From WTAW01 sp964406575 (GTDB taxonomy: Bacteria; Acidobacteriota; Aminicenantia; Aminicenantales; Aminicenantaceae), in contig CAYOSH010000003.1 in assembly GCA_964406575.1 (NCBI GenBank), positions 1 to 64,000 of the forward strand: 64,000 bases of DNA. Direction: 5' to 3'. Below are positions 54,500 through 62,839 of this stretch, piece by piece. The notes below the pieces were generated by a model. The model did not search any database and had not been told where the DNA came from. It worked only from the letters and a program-made list of their open reading frames with translations. Both the position numbers and the translations under genes were made by a program. Position 1 is the first letter of the stretch. Each line of letters opens with the position of its first letter.

Positions 54500-54668
54500 T
54501 CAAGCATCCTTATTTCCGTGATAAGGGCATTAGACGCAAAAAAGAGCGAGTCACTTTCCATATGAGTCGGGTGAGGGTGGGTGGGGGGGTCTTCGACGAA
54601 TATGGACTGTGACGAGCTCCTGCTATTATCATTTGACTTGAGAGCATCACGGAAATAAGGATGCTTCC
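54500..54668. repeat. Family B TIR element (MITE-like) with G-rich core
   Basis: About 165 bp. Left AGCATCCTTATTTCCGTGAT and right ATCACGGAAATAAGGATGCT are perfect complements over 20 bp. The core has four G-tracts (54569-54589), a canonical quadruplex pattern on the plus strand, then TCTTCGACGAATATGGACTG shared with the copy at 27802. It lies in the gap upstream of the acyl-CoA synthetase gene. Confidence 0.75.
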
Positions 54669-54737
54669 TATCTCTTTCTTGCCCTAGCCTGCACTCCCAA
54701 ACTTGTGGCGATCTGAATTCTCAACCAAATTTTAGGG

Positions 54738-54762
54738 TCCGTTCCCCGATCGGAGCTATAGA
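54738..54762. repeat. Family C hairpin fragment
   Basis: GGTCCGTTCCCCGATCGGAG resembles the first hairpin of the copies at 47238 and 100 (GGTCCATTC...GAATGGACC), with the arms weaker. It ends a few bases before the flavoprotein stop. Confidence 0.35.
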
Positions 54763-54772
54763 GAAACGTGCT

Positions 54773-56413
54773 CTACCAGCTCTTCATGATCTCGGCGAAA
54801 CATTGCAGGCCGCTGGGGATCACAGCGCTATAACCATGTCCAGGACTGGTCCATGCGCCGGAGAGATAGAGGTTTTTGATGGGTGTCGTATGCGGAAACC
54901 GCCTGTTTCCAGAATTGTCCACGGTTTGGTCCCAACCATAGATGGCTCCACGATAATTCCTAGTGTACCGGATATTAGTCAGCGGTGTTCCGATCTCCTT
55001 GACTGCGATCGAATCGGACAATCCAGGAAGGAGTGTATCCTCGATTTTTTGGATCAAGATTTCCGCCATGCGCTCTTTCTCCTTCCTGTAGGCCTCTTTG
55101 TTTCCCTTCCAGTAATCTTCCGCAAATTGTTCCCAGTGGTCATAGCCCTGGAGCACGATGATCCCGATGGTGTTCTTCCCCTCAGGAGAGTAAGTGTCAT
55201 AGAGATTGTCGTAAAGTGTCAGGCCATAACCCATATTTTCCACATTAGCTTTGAGAGAGTTTTCATAATCGGCTTCGATGTCATAACCCGTGTTGTAAAA
55301 AATCTCGGTGTCTTTCAGCCCCTTTTCCCCGATCAGATCTTTTTTCAACCCTAAAAAGACAAGGAAGGATGAGAGGCTCACGCTGAACTTTTCCATACGT
55401 GCGAAGAGTTGCTTTAAAGAGTCTTTGGTTTCTATCATATTGTGGAAAGTGTCTATGGCATTGGCGTTAGACACCACAACCTTCCCGTTGTAAGTTATTC
55501 CATCTGACGTTTTCACGCCATACGCTGTGTTATCCTTCACCAATATCTGCTCCACACGTTTTCGAAGGAGGACTTTGCCCCCATGATCTTCGATAAACGT
55601 CACAAAGGCATCACTGATCTTTTGGGATTTTCCTTTCGGATAGAAGCCGCCAGCGGTGAGATACCCGATCGTGGGAAGGGCATAGTAGTAGCTCGAGAGC
55701 TTGGAGGGCGGCAGGCCGTAATAGCCCCACAAGGATGAGATGATCGTTTTGAGTTTAGGCTCTTTGATCCTGATGTCAAGCATATCCCCCCAGGTCTTGT
55801 TGAAAGCCTTGAACAAGAAGGGATACTCGGTGGGGAAATGGGACATATCCACTTGTCCCTGCGCTGCAGATATTTTATTGATGTCTTTCAACAGTCCCTG
55901 CATATCCTTAAAGATCTCTTCGATCCCCAGTTTTTCTGCAGGAAAATAGCCGACCAATGTCTTGATGTATGCCTGGAGATCTTTCATGGGGACTGTCATA
56001 TCGTGATCGGGGTAGATCACGCGATAAAGATCGTGATGGGGAACAAATTCCACATCCTTGATCTCTGGGAAACCAGGAATCAAGTTGTGGATGCCGCCTC
56101 TTTCCCCGACTGTTGTGGAATGGAGGGAGACATCAAAAACAAACCCACCCGGCCTTTGAAATGTCGTGGCGTAGCCACCCGGCTTGCTGTGCTGTTCGAG
56201 GACAAGAGGCTTAAACCCTTGCCGGGCAAATGCAGCTGCACAGCTGAGTCCTCCCAGACCCGCACCGATGATGAGCGCATCGAAATTTTGGGTATCCGAC
56301 TGGACCCGTCCTGGTTTTGCTTTGGGAAAAGACTCCCAATCCAGAGTGAAAACAGGAATACTGGCAAGGATCGTCTTGAGAAAATCCCTTCGCATCAGAG
56401 TTTTATGCGCCAT
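54773..56413 (-). CDS. Phytoene-desaturase/retinol-saturase-like flavoprotein, Tat-targeted
   Basis: A 546-aa FAD-dependent amine-oxidoreductase-type protein. The N-terminus carries MRRDFLKTILASIPVF, a Tat-like motif. The Rossmann motif is ALIIGAGLGGLSCAAAFARQ then LEQHSKPGGYATTF. The C-terminal FAD-binding GAWTSPGHGYSAVIPSG is also present. The overall plan resembles carotenoid isomerase/retinol saturase (CrtISO). No carotenoid genes adjoin it, so the polyene substrate is uncertain. GGAGG precedes the ATG. Confidence 0.9.
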   Translation of the reverse strand: MAHKTLMRRDFLKTILASIPVFTLDWESFPKAKPGRVQSDTQNFDALIIGAGLGGLSCAAAFARQGFKPLVLEQHSKPGGYATTFQRPGGFVFDVSLHSTTVGERGGIHNLIPGFPEIKDVEFVPHHDLYRVIYPDHDMTVPMKDLQAYIKTLVGYFPAEKLGIEEIFKDMQGLLKDINKISAAQGQVDMSHFPTEYPFLFKAFNKTWGDMLDIRIKEPKLKTIISSLWGYYGLPPSKLSSYYYALPTIGYLTAGGFYPKGKSQKISDAFVTFIEDHGGKVLLRKRVEQILVKDNTAYGVKTSDGITYNGKVVVSNANAIDTFHNMIETKDSLKQLFARMEKFSVSLSSFLVFLGLKKDLIGEKGLKDTEIFYNTGYDIEADYENSLKANVENMGYGLTLYDNLYDTYSPEGKNTIGIIVLQGYDHWEQFAEDYWKGNKEAYRKEKERMAEILIQKIEDTLLPGLSDSIAVKEIGTPLTNIRYTRNYRGAIYGWDQTVDNSGNRRFPHTTPIKNLYLSGAWTSPGHGYSAVIPSGLQCFAEIMKSW

Positions 56414-56654
56414 GGTTCCTCCTTGAGATAAAAAAGGGTTATGTCACTCTTGACATTTTAGCCATCTTAATTTAAAGAATGCGCTAAGTCAAAATATAAT
56501 GTAACAAAATCATATACAGACGCATCTTCATGGATATAATAGAAAGAATAGAAGAATAACACCACGATAACGAAAGGAGCAAATATTGCAGACACACTTG
56601 ATGCTCTATACTCATCAGACGCAGCTCACATTGTTCTTTCGGATCTGATCGAGA

Positions 56655-57260
56655 ATGACGCAAAAGCATATTTATCAGCTTAAGTCTTTTTTATTAGCTG
56701 TCCCCACACAAAAAATTTGTTATCGCATTGGGTATAAAACAACGTTGAACAGGGTCAGCTCTTCAGTGAAAGACTCCATAGAAAAAGCAAAATCTCGAGC
56801 AAATGCGCTCATGATCCCCAGAGCTGTTTACAGAATCCTCGACTATTCCGAGACCAACAGGCATCCGATATTCGCTCACGCTGAAAAAGTCGCTCTCTGT
56901 ATATGCACGATCGGCCCAAAGCTAGAGGCGGAAATCGCCGCATTGATCAAAAAGGACGAATTGATAAAAGGCCTGATCTTTGACGCCATTGGCTCTGAAA
57001 CCGTGGAGCAGGTAGCCAGAGAAGCCGACCGAACCATCTGTGAAAGATCACGGAACATGAACCTTTGGCCCAGCAAAAGGTACTCTCCGGGCTATAAATC
57101 TTGGGGCATCGAGGAGCAGCGTTATCTCTTCCAGATGATTCCAGGTAAAGACATCGGTGTCACACTGAACGAATCGTTCATGATGATTCCCAGGAAATCG
57201 ATCTCATTCCGGGTAAATTTCTATAAAACCAAGGCGCTCAGCACCCGGCTGTTCCGATGA
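56655..57260 (+). CDS. Vitamin B12-dependent methionine synthase activation-domain protein
   Basis: A 201-residue protein with the fold of the MetH C-terminal reactivation domain (Met_synt_B12). Markers are CICTIGPKLEAEIA, LIFDAIGSETVEQVAREADR, RYSPGYKSWGIEEQRYLFQM and IGVTLNESFMMIPRKSISF. The Y-S-P-G-Y-x-x-W segment matches the SAM-binding loop. As a stand-alone protein it may reactivate a separate corrinoid methyltransferase. No MetH is in the window. Weak ribosome-binding site. Confidence 0.85.
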   Translation: MTQKHIYQLKSFLLAVPTQKICYRIGYKTTLNRVSSSVKDSIEKAKSRANALMIPRAVYRILDYSETNRHPIFAHAEKVALCICTIGPKLEAEIAALIKKDELIKGLIFDAIGSETVEQVAREADRTICERSRNMNLWPSKRYSPGYKSWGIEEQRYLFQMIPGKDIGVTLNESFMMIPRKSISFRVNFYKTKALSTRLFR

Positions 57261-57275
57261 TCAAATCCTATCTCC

Positions 57276-60200
57276 TCACAGTTCGAGTACGACTTTTTTT
57301 GGCGTTTTGATCGGCTTCACTTTGTGCGCTTCGAGAGTTTGGTTGAGCGCGGGGATGTCCTCTTCGATGATACTGTTCACTCTCTGGACATATCCGTCCA
57401 CTGCCACTTCCAACCCCTCGAGTTGGAGCAAATCTGTCGCTGTCGGTGGATAGGGAAATCCACCCAGGTTTCCAAGCAAGGATATGACCCGTTGACCGAC
57501 AGAACCGCCCCTCAAAGTCTCTTCTCTCGAGTTGCGCAAGCCGATTCCCTTGGGGACAACTTCATCCTCCAGGTCACTGAATTTGCCCTCAAATGTTTTA
57601 AGCGCGGTTTGGACTTCTTCCGAGACGTTCCCGTCACCCTTGATCTCCTCCCAGGTCTTATCCAGTTGTCGGCGCACATTCTTTGCTGCGGTCACAGTAA
57701 GGCCCATCTTTTTTGAAAGCTTGAGGGCCTGTATAAAACTCTCTTTCTGCGCTTGAATGTCTTTGTTGTCCACTTGAACTCTCGGATCGGGATAGACAGT
57801 GATTTTTTGAGTGATGACTTCTCCGCCGGTCTGCAGATCGGCCGTATAATCGCCCGGTGGGGCGTTCAAATACCCCGAAAATCCTCCAGCGCCTGGTTTT
57901 ATCTCCTCTCCATCCTTGGTTTTGGGAATGGTCCTCAAATTCCAAGTCTTGCGTTGAAGCCCTTCGGCTGTGCTCAAACTGATCTCGTAGACCTTTTCTC
58001 CGTTCGCATTATTGATGACAATCTTCGGCTTCTCATCAGGTTTCTTTCCGAAATACACTGTTAGAGAGACACCGTACGAAGGATTCGACCCCACAAATTC
58101 CGGCATACCGAAGGATTCCCTCGAGTTTCGCATATAAAACTGTATTTCAGGCCTGGTCGCAAACAAATGCACTCCCGCCTGGAGAATCTCAGGTGTCATT
58201 TCCTGAAGCGGAGTGATGTCATCCATGATCCACACACCCTGGCCATGAGTTCCTATGATGAGATCATTCGTCCGAGGATGAATGGCGATGTCGCGCACAG
58301 CTGCAGTCGGAAGATCTTTCTTCAGTGAAAACCAGCTCTTTCCACCGTCCAAAGATGCGTGGATGCCGAACTCCATCCCGACGAACAGGAGGTTTTTATT
58401 CTTTATGTCTTCGCGAATAACATGAACCCATCCAAAAGGCAAATTGCCCTTAATGGATGTCCAAGATTTTCCATAGTCTGTGGTTTTGTAGAGATAAGTC
58501 GCATAGTCGTCATTCCGATGGCCGTCAAAGGCTGCGTAGGAGGTTGCCGGATCGAAGTGGGAGGCCTCGATGCGCGAGCACCAGGTGTGCGGTGGGAGCC
58601 CGGGGATATTATTGACGACATTCGACCAAGTTTTCCCTGCGTCCAGGGTGACCTGCACATTTCCATCATCCGTGCCGCACCAGATCACACCCTTGCGAAC
58701 GGGCGATTCCGCGATCGTGATGATTGTGCAGTGGATTTCAGCTCCTGTGTTCTCTTGAGAAATGGGACCTCCGGAATCAATCTGCTTTTTAAGGTCATCG
58801 GTCGTAAGGTCTGGGCTGATGACCGTCCAGGACTGCCCTCTATCCGTTGTTTTGAACAGATAATTCCCTCCTGTGTATACAGTATTTGGGTCATGCGGGG
58901 AGATGAGTATCGGAGAGTTCCAGTTGTAACGGTAAGGAGGTTCACTCAAAGGAGCCAGAGGTTTGATGGATTTTCTCTGCCCTATGCGCAGATCATATCT
59001 ATACAGCCCGTTGACCTGAGAATTTCCGTAGATCGTGTTGTAGTCCATGGGATCGACCTGTGCATGGAATCCGTCTCCCCCGCCAACAACATACCAATCC
59101 TCGTTGAAGATGCCCCCACTTTCCAAAGTCCGGCTGGGTCCTCCCCAGAGGCCATTATCCTGCAGTCCGCAGTAAACGAAATAGGGATCCCTCATATCGA
59201 AACCTATCTGATAGACTTCTGCCAAAGCCATATGCCGGATGGGGTGCCAATTTTTCCCGCCATCATAGCTGATGTCGATACCGCCATCGTTACCGTCGAT
59301 GAGATGAAGGGGATTGGACGGATCGATCCATAACGCATGATGGTCCGAATGTGTGCCTCCCGATATCCCGTGGAATTTCTTGCCCATGTCGCGGGAAACG
59401 TAGCCACCTGTGGAGAACACATATATGACCTTATCATCTGTCGGGTCTACACGGATCTGGCTGTAATAAAAAGGACGATTGTTCACTTGTTTGAACGTCT
59501 CTGTGTCGCACGTCCGTATCCAGGATTCCCCTCGATCTTCAGAGCGCCATATCCCGCCCTCTTTATGTTCGATGAGGGCATAGATGACGTTAGGACTGCT
59601 TCTGGAGATTGCGAGGCCGATTCGTCCCAAGATCCCCTCGGGCAAGTCCTTTTCCAGCCGCTTCCAGGTTGTCCCCCCATCCGTGGTCTTATAGATCCCA
59701 CTGCCCTTGCCTCCGCTGGTGAAATGGTGGGGCAAACGGCGGTGTTCGTAAGCCGCCGCAAAGAGAGTGAGACTGTCGGAGGGATCCATGGCCAGATCAG
59801 CAAATCCCGTATTTTCATCCACATACAACACTTGTGTCCAGGTTTTTCCGCCATCGATTGTTTTGTAGATGCCGCGCTCTTTGTTCGGACCCCAGAGATG
59901 ACCCATGGCCGCTGCGTAGACAATATTGGGATCTCCGGGATTGATAACAATGCGGCTGATGTGCCGCGTGTCCTTAAGTCCCATGTTTTCCCAGGTCTTC
60001 CCACTGTCCGTTGACTTGTATACCCCGTCACCGATCGTGACGCTGTTCCGGCTTGTGGCCTCTCCGGAGCCTACCCAAACGATATTCGGATGGGATTGGG
60101 CCACGGTCACATCGCCCACAGAGACAGAGCTCTCTTTGTGAAATACGGGCATCCAGGTGATGCCGTTATTCTCGGTCTTCCAGACTCCGCTGGGGCCGAT

Positions 60201-60404
60201 GGCGGCATAGATGATCCAGGGCTGGGTCTCCACGACATCGATATCCACAGTCCGGCCTCCCATCACAGCCGGGCCTATGCTCCTCCACAGAAGCTTTTCG
60301 AAGAGTGCTCCGACCTGATCAGCGCTCTGTGCTTGGGCGGGCAACGATAATCCACAGAGGAGCAGCAAAATCATCCAGACTGGCAAAACACCGTTTTTCT
60401 TCAT
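57276..60404 (-). CDS. Secreted sortilin/VPS10-like BNR-repeat protein
   Basis: A 1042-aa protein with a Sec signal (LLLLCGLSLPAQAQ). It contains many Asp-box/BNR motifs (S/T-x-D-x-G-x-T/S-W): STDSGKTWENMG, TIDGGKTWTQVL, TTDGGTTWKRLE, SEDRGESWIRTC, TTDRGQSWTVIS, TLDAGKTWSNVV, TTDYGKSWTSIK and SLDGGKSWFSLK. Two to three propellers are implied over roughly residues 30-760. The remaining C-terminal part has a beta-sandwich (TWNLRTIPKTKDGEEIKPGA) and a helical region. Such proteins are annotated as glycosyl hydrolases, but no catalytic residue is clear. AAGGAGG precedes the ATG. Confidence 0.9.
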   Translation of the reverse strand: MKKNGVLPVWMILLLLCGLSLPAQAQSADQVGALFEKLLWRSIGPAVMGGRTVDIDVVETQPWIIYAAIGPSGVWKTENNGITWMPVFHKESSVSVGDVTVAQSHPNIVWVGSGEATSRNSVTIGDGVYKSTDSGKTWENMGLKDTRHISRIVINPGDPNIVYAAAMGHLWGPNKERGIYKTIDGGKTWTQVLYVDENTGFADLAMDPSDSLTLFAAAYEHRRLPHHFTSGGKGSGIYKTTDGGTTWKRLEKDLPEGILGRIGLAISRSSPNVIYALIEHKEGGIWRSEDRGESWIRTCDTETFKQVNNRPFYYSQIRVDPTDDKVIYVFSTGGYVSRDMGKKFHGISGGTHSDHHALWIDPSNPLHLIDGNDGGIDISYDGGKNWHPIRHMALAEVYQIGFDMRDPYFVYCGLQDNGLWGGPSRTLESGGIFNEDWYVVGGGDGFHAQVDPMDYNTIYGNSQVNGLYRYDLRIGQRKSIKPLAPLSEPPYRYNWNSPILISPHDPNTVYTGGNYLFKTTDRGQSWTVISPDLTTDDLKKQIDSGGPISQENTGAEIHCTIITIAESPVRKGVIWCGTDDGNVQVTLDAGKTWSNVVNNIPGLPPHTWCSRIEASHFDPATSYAAFDGHRNDDYATYLYKTTDYGKSWTSIKGNLPFGWVHVIREDIKNKNLLFVGMEFGIHASLDGGKSWFSLKKDLPTAAVRDIAIHPRTNDLIIGTHGQGVWIMDDITPLQEMTPEILQAGVHLFATRPEIQFYMRNSRESFGMPEFVGSNPSYGVSLTVYFGKKPDEKPKIVINNANGEKVYEISLSTAEGLQRKTWNLRTIPKTKDGEEIKPGAGGFSGYLNAPPGDYTADLQTGGEVITQKITVYPDPRVQVDNKDIQAQKESFIQALKLSKKMGLTVTAAKNVRRQLDKTWEEIKGDGNVSEEVQTALKTFEGKFSDLEDEVVPKGIGLRNSREETLRGGSVGQRVISLLGNLGGFPYPPTATDLLQLEGLEVAVDGYVQRVNSIIEEDIPALNQTLEAHKVKPIKTPKKVVLEL

Positions 60405-60550
60405 TTTTCCTCCTTTTCTGAGTTCCGTATGATCCGATAAGATTCCGATTCATGAAATAATGTCTCTATAAAAGACCTCAAGACAAAACCCACTCCAATC
60501 AATATACGATCGCAAAGACGGAAGGTTATCTTTATTACAGATTTGAGAGT

Positions 60551-61462
60551 TCAGTCAAGCACTATGTCGACAAAGGCCTGCCGAATCTCGGGAAAACGGA
60601 AGGAGAAGCCTTGCTTTCCCAACTTGACGGGGAGGACCCTCTGCCCTTTGAGAAGATTCTCTGCAAATGGCCCGAGAATCAACCGGAGCATAAAACCCGG
60701 CACCGGGGGAAGGAAGGTCGGTTTTTTCAAAGCCGATCCCAAGATCTTTGTCATATCCCGGTTTCGAACCGGTTGGGGCGCTGTGCAATTCACCGGCCCT
60801 TTGTAATTTGTATTCTCAAGGAGATGACACAAAATGTGTATAAGATCCTGCTCGTGGATCCAGGAAAACCATTGCTTCCCACTGCCGAGCGGGCTTCCCA
60901 AACCCGCCTTGAACAGAGGAAGCAACTTCGACAAAGCACCACCGTTCTTGCCCAGAACGATCCCGAAACGACAGAGGACGACACGCACGCCGAACACTTC
61001 CGCCTTTTGAGCCTCCATTTCCCACTGCGATGCCACAGATGCTAGGAAATCGGCACCCGGCGCATCCCCTTCATCCAGGATCTCGTCTCCGTGAAATCCA
61101 TAGTAACCTATGGCCGATGCGTTCAAAAGGTGCGCTTCTCTCCGCTTTTCCAGGTTCAGGGCATCGACGATATTCTTTGTCGTTCGGATCCGGCTGTCCA
61201 GGATGTTTTTTTTGTGTGATTCTGTCCATCGCTGGAAAATCGATGCACCTGCCAGGTTAAAAACAGCATCGCATTCCCTGAGGTTCTGCTGCCAGGGTCC
61301 GGGAATCAAAGGATTTCCCTCAACAAAGAACGCGCCCTCCGCTGAGACTTCCTTTTTTGTCGGATGTCTTGTGAGTACTGTGACAGAATGCCCATTTTGG
61401 ATAAGCGAACGCACCAATTTTTTCCCAATAAAACCCGTCCCCCCTGTTATGAAAATCTTCAT
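60551..61462 (-). CDS. TIGR01777-family NAD-dependent epimerase/dehydratase
   Basis: A 303-aa Rossmann protein. The N-terminus ITGGTGFIGKKLVRSLIQNG binds NAD(P). Other markers are VFNLAGASIFQRWTESHKKN, LLNASAIGYYGFHGDE, RFGIVLGKNGGALSKLLPLF and WFSWIHEQDLIHILCHLLEN. This is the SDR39U1-type (YfcH/TIGR01777) family found widely in bacteria and eukaryotes; the reaction is unknown. It ends 150 bp before the giant BNR gene on the same strand. Confidence 0.92.
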   Translation of the reverse strand: MKIFITGGTGFIGKKLVRSLIQNGHSVTVLTRHPTKKEVSAEGAFFVEGNPLIPGPWQQNLRECDAVFNLAGASIFQRWTESHKKNILDSRIRTTKNIVDALNLEKRREAHLLNASAIGYYGFHGDEILDEGDAPGADFLASVASQWEMEAQKAEVFGVRVVLCRFGIVLGKNGGALSKLLPLFKAGLGSPLGSGKQWFSWIHEQDLIHILCHLLENTNYKGPVNCTAPQPVRNRDMTKILGSALKKPTFLPPVPGFMLRLILGPFAENLLKGQRVLPVKLGKQGFSFRFPEIRQAFVDIVLD

Positions 61463-61517
61463 ATCTGCTCTATCTTATCCATAACACTCTTAAAGTTCAA
61501 TTGCCTCTTGAACATGG

Positions 61518-61660
61518 TAAGCATCTGGACAGAAGTGATGAAAGACATCCCTGTATCCCCGTTGGATTGCAAACATAAAATTCCGCTCCGTTTTTTCGCG
61601 GACCATTCGAGGAATGGACTCTACAAATATCCCTGCGGTCACGGATTTGGAATTGCCTCC
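61518..61660. repeat. Degenerate family A/C repeat
   Basis: AAGCATCTGGACAGAAGTGA and GTCACGGATTTGGAATTGCC are weak inverted ends. Inside, CCATTC (61603-61608) pairs with GAATGG (61612-61617), the family C hairpin. No gene is visible in the gap between the two flanking coding regions. Confidence 0.4.
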
Positions 61661-61728
61661 CAAAAGGATTGGCATTCTTCTCAAGGAGATACAAACCAGA
61701 GATCCCAGGTCAAAAGCCTGAACGAAAG

Positions 61729-62652
61729 CTAGAGTTTGAACGTCATATACCTGCGCACTGTCTCCTCTCCGGTTGAATTCTCGAGAAGAACAGTGATGGC
61801 ATAGTCTCCTTCCGGAAGAGAAAGAGGGATTTCCATAGAATAGGCTTCCCCGGCCAGCGCTGCCAATTCGTCTTCAGACAAAGCGAGGACGAAATCCTGC
61901 TTGGTCTCCCAAACCTTTTCCTCGGTGGAGACATCTTCGATCTCAGCTGTGACGGTGAGAGTCGTCTCCAGCTTAGACCCTTTCTCGCTCATCCAGATAT
62001 TATTGTAGGGAATTTTCATCTGAATCATCTGTAGGCCGGATGAGTCCTCCGTGATTTTCATTTCAAAGGCAAAAACAACTTTCTTGTCAGCCACTTTGGA
62101 TACTCTCCATCCCTGCTGGGGATCGTTGAGAATACTGGCCAGAGCAAACTCCCCTTGTTGGGTGATCTCATATTCGCCATTCATATCCCGGTCCTCAAAG
62201 ACAATGACATAATTGGGCTCATAGTACCAATTCTCATAGTGAAAATCCCTGAATCCGGGATTGACTATACGATTATCCGGCGGCCCGAGGATCACAAAAA
62301 CTCGTCCTCGATCCTGCAGCCATCCCGGAGTGGTTCCCTCTTTAAAAACGGCGTTTGCCGTCTCGATCCGCCGAAAATATTCCTCCTTGAACTCGTTGAT
62401 CTCGGTGGATGGATCCGGATCTCGCTTTTTCCAGAATTCATCCACGAATGCCTGTCTTTTTTCAGGTGGCGTCGTGAGGAAAATCTCTTTTTCCTGTTTT
62501 GTGATCGTGTAGCGGACTTTAGAGATGAATTCTCGGCTGCTGGCATCCAAGATATACCTTTTTTGCGGGATTGTCGTACAGGATACTAGAAGCCATAAGG
62601 ACGTCAGAAGAAAAACGATGGCGGCGGCGCTGAAATATTTGTGTTTCTTCAT
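61729..62652 (-). CDS. GWxTD-domain lipoprotein
   Basis: A 307-aa protein from the ATG at 62652 (AAGGAG just upstream; the ATG at 62694 is not supported). The signal/lipobox is LLVSC. The GWxTD region reads KEEYFRRIETANAVFKEGTT, then PGWLQDRGRVFVILGPPD, so the canonical TD is QD here. A C-terminal beta domain (LPEGDYAITVLLENSTG) follows. The family occurs in Bacteroidetes-, Acidobacteria- and Aminicenantes-type envelopes; function is unknown. Confidence 0.88.
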   Translation of the reverse strand: MKKHKYFSAAAIVFLLTSLWLLVSCTTIPQKRYILDASSREFISKVRYTITKQEKEIFLTTPPEKRQAFVDEFWKKRDPDPSTEINEFKEEYFRRIETANAVFKEGTTPGWLQDRGRVFVILGPPDNRIVNPGFRDFHYENWYYEPNYVIVFEDRDMNGEYEITQQGEFALASILNDPQQGWRVSKVADKKVVFAFEMKITEDSSGLQMIQMKIPYNNIWMSEKGSKLETTLTVTAEIEDVSTEEKVWETKQDFVLALSEDELAALAGEAYSMEIPLSLPEGDYAITVLLENSTGEETVRRYMTFKL

Positions 62653-62839
62653 CTTTAACTCCTTGGAAATACCATATGGCAAAAAGCATGCCAATTTGAT
62701 TCTCCAAGAGAACTGAGATTACCCACTGAGTTTTGTCCCCCCTAGAGGACAATCCCCTTAATTGTGGACGAAGAGAAGTGAAAAATCCTCTCTAAAGCGC
62801 CGTCAATTCCAAAGTCTTCTGTCTCAAGAGATGAAAGAG

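Noticed and set aside
57276..60404. Sialidase function for the BNR protein
   Set aside because: Asp boxes alone do not give sialidase activity; the arginine triad and FRIP motif were not seen.
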